Source: Candidatus Thorarchaeota archaeon (GTDB lineage Archaea; Asgardarchaeota; Thorarchaeia; Thorarchaeales; Thorarchaeaceae). From it: 7,168 bases of DNA. Below, piece after piece: positions 6,673-7,168 of this stretch (positions within the stretch are counted from its first letter, which is position 1; each line of letters starts with the position of its first letter). The DNA lies in NCBI GenBank assembly GCA_004524595.1, contig SDOA01000168.1:1-7168 (forward strand). The letters run 5' to 3'. Below the pieces are notes generated by a model, which was not told the DNA's origin, searched no databases, and was given only the letters and a program-made list of their open reading frames with translations. Position numbers and translations under genes: made by a program.

Positions 6673-6723
6673 GAAGCCCCAGGACGACTGCGGTCGTCCT
6701 TTGAGTCACCTGTGCGGGGCTCC
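6673..6723 (-). ncRNA. GC-rich two-part RNA stem in the hsp20-cdc48 leader
   Basis: In the minus-strand RNA, an outer stem pairs GGAGCCCC (6716-6723) with GGGGCUUCC (6672-6680). This gives 8 bp including one G-U. Directly stacked inside it is a perfect 8-bp hairpin, AGGACGAC-CGCA-GUCGUCCU (6681-6700). A 15-base one-sided bulge (6701-6715) contains CACAGGUG, which could close a mini-hairpin. The element is distinctly GC-rich within an AT-rich intergenic region and ends just before the SD. It may be a cis-regulatory leader (temperature, ligand or protein responsive) or an mRNA-stabilising structure. A terminator for the upstream FAD gene is less likely because no T-run follows. The stems are seen; the function is unknown. 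Confidence 0.6.
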
Positions 6724-6734
6724 TTTCTGTACAA

Positions 6735-6748
6735 GTGCTAGTCAGCAC
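6735..6748 (-). promoter_or_regulatory. Small dyad in the 5' leader of hsp20
   Basis: GTGCT (6735-6739) and AGCAC (6744-6748) form a 5-bp inverted repeat around AGTC, just inside the predicted transcript start near 6751. It could be a 5'-end hairpin that protects the mRNA or part of a protein-binding site beside the larger dyad. Confidence 0.35.
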
Positions 6749-6781
6749 CTAGTATACCATTTGGTATATTAGTTTATAAAT
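6749..6781 (-). promoter_or_regulatory. hsp20-cdc48 promoter: TATA box with overlapping operator-like dyad
   Basis: A TATA box TTTATAAA lies at 6774-6781. By archaeal spacing the transcript should start near 6751 on the minus strand. Between them lies an inverted repeat with arms CTAGTATACCA (6749-6759) and TGGTATATTAG (6762-6772) around a central TT, with one mismatched pair. It therefore covers roughly -21 to +2, where a repressor would block RNA polymerase. Pyrococcus Phr represses hsp20 and an AAA+ gene through a site with TGGTAA at the start point. The TGGTAT here is similar but not identical. No regulator gene is seen next to it in the window. Confidence 0.6.
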
Positions 6782-6805
6782 TTTAGGGCGTGAACGACTT
6801 TGTAC

Positions 6806-7168
6806 TCATGCAAGAGAGACATTCTCTTTCCTCAGGATATCACGAGCGATTAGAACACCAGAAACTGAGGCTTGCATGAGACCTCTAGTTATGCCTGCTC
6901 CATCTCCAGCAGCATATAGATTAGAGACCTCGGTTTCTAGATTCTGATTCAGCTGTAGACGGGAGGAGTAGAACTTTACTTCTACGCCATAGAGCAATGT
7001 ACCATCATCAGCAACCCCGGGACATAATTTATCCAATCCATCAAGCATTTCCAATATAGAACTCAAGTGACGATATGGTAAGACGAAACTGAGGTCTCCA
7101 GGAGAAGCACTCAGAAGTGTTGGTTTTATAGGACTACGAGCAATTCGTTCTTTCGTACTTCTCTTACC
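6806..7168 (-). CDS. FAD-dependent dehydrogenase, COG2509-like, C-terminal part (cut by window edge)
   Basis: The frame is open from the right edge (first full codon 7168-7166) to the TGA at 6806-6808. That gives 120 residues of a longer protein; COG2509-type proteins are usually over 450 residues. An internal TTG at 7066 is not the start, because the upstream codons continue the family pattern (SASPGDLSFVLPYRHL, then GTLLYGVEVKFYSSR). Near the C-terminus, NLYAAGDGAGITRGLMQAS matches the second FAD-contacting GD motif, followed by a helix ending GVLIARDIL. These proteins bind FAD through a Rossmann fold whose N-terminal GxGxxG lies outside the window. The substrate is not established; related sequences are annotated as FAD-dependent dehydrogenases or NAD(P)/FAD oxidoreductases. 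It ends only 25 bases before the hsp20 TATA box and is probably a separate transcript. Confidence 0.88.
   Translation of the reverse strand, partial: GKRSTKERIARSPIKPTLLSASPGDLSFVLPYRHLSSILEMLDGLDKLCPGVADDGTLLYGVEVKFYSSRLQLNQNLETEVSNLYAAGDGAGITRGLMQASVSGVLIARDILRKENVSLA

Noticed and set aside
6673..6723. The GC-rich stem as terminator of the FAD-dehydrogenase gene
   Set aside because: It lies downstream of the hsp20 TATA box and is not followed by a T-run on the minus strand, so a leader element fits better.
7064..7066. TTG at 7064-7066 as start of a separate 86-residue gene
   Set aside because: The same frame stays open upstream to the window edge and the upstream residues fit the FAD-dehydrogenase family, so it is an internal codon.
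1..7168. CRISPR arrays, tRNA or rRNA genes, insertion sequences
   Set aside because: No regularly spaced direct repeats, no cloverleaf or rRNA-like sequence, and no transposase or long terminal inverted repeats were seen on either strand.

Overview
The window reads as archaeal chromosome. The evidence is a CDC48/VAT-type tandem AAA+ ATPase with an aromatic pore loop in D1, an hsp20-cdc48 gene pair of the kind known from other archaea, TATA-box-like promoters, and purine-rich GGAGG/AGGAG ribosome binding sites. A TTG start is also well supported for one gene. Base composition is moderate, somewhat AT-rich by eye. The lineage cannot be fixed from the sequence. An Asgard (Thorarchaeia-like) archaeon is my best guess, based mainly on the general look of the SNAP/TPR-like and polyproline-tailed proteins, and it should be treated as inference.

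All confident genes lie on the minus strand, so transcription runs from right to left. Entering from the right edge: the C-terminal part of a COG2509-type FAD-dependent dehydrogenase (6806-7168, cut by the edge). Next is a compact control region (about 6653-6781) with a TATA box, a dyad over the likely transcription start, a small hairpin, a GC-rich two-part RNA stem and a strong Shine-Dalgarno (SD). It drives an hsp20 gene (6212-6652) and, 5 bases further on, cdc48 (4020-6206). Downstream of cdc48 is a 398-base stretch without a secure gene. It holds a 63-codon open reading stretch in the same frame as cdc48, behind two stop codons, and then a hairpin plus T7 terminator.

The left half holds four uncharacterised genes with separate ribosome binding sites or promoters. 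They are a 291-residue cysteine-bearing protein with a possible V4R-like C-terminus, a 93-residue two-helix membrane protein ending in seven prolines, a 97-residue basic protein, and a 565-residue cytosolic protein. The last has an alpha-SNAP/TPR-like helical N-terminus, an Ig-like beta domain and a helical/coiled C-terminus. Its promoter contains a perfect 20-base palindrome.

How they work together: Hsp20 (ATP-independent holdase) and CDC48 (ATP-driven unfoldase) form a protein quality-control operon that probably responds to heat or unfolded protein through the dyad and the structured leader. No functional link between this operon and the left-half genes can be shown from the sequence. The points most worth a second look are the operon's control region, the in-frame coding-like stretch after cdc48, the palindromic promoter at 1800-1819, and the domain architecture of the 565-residue protein.
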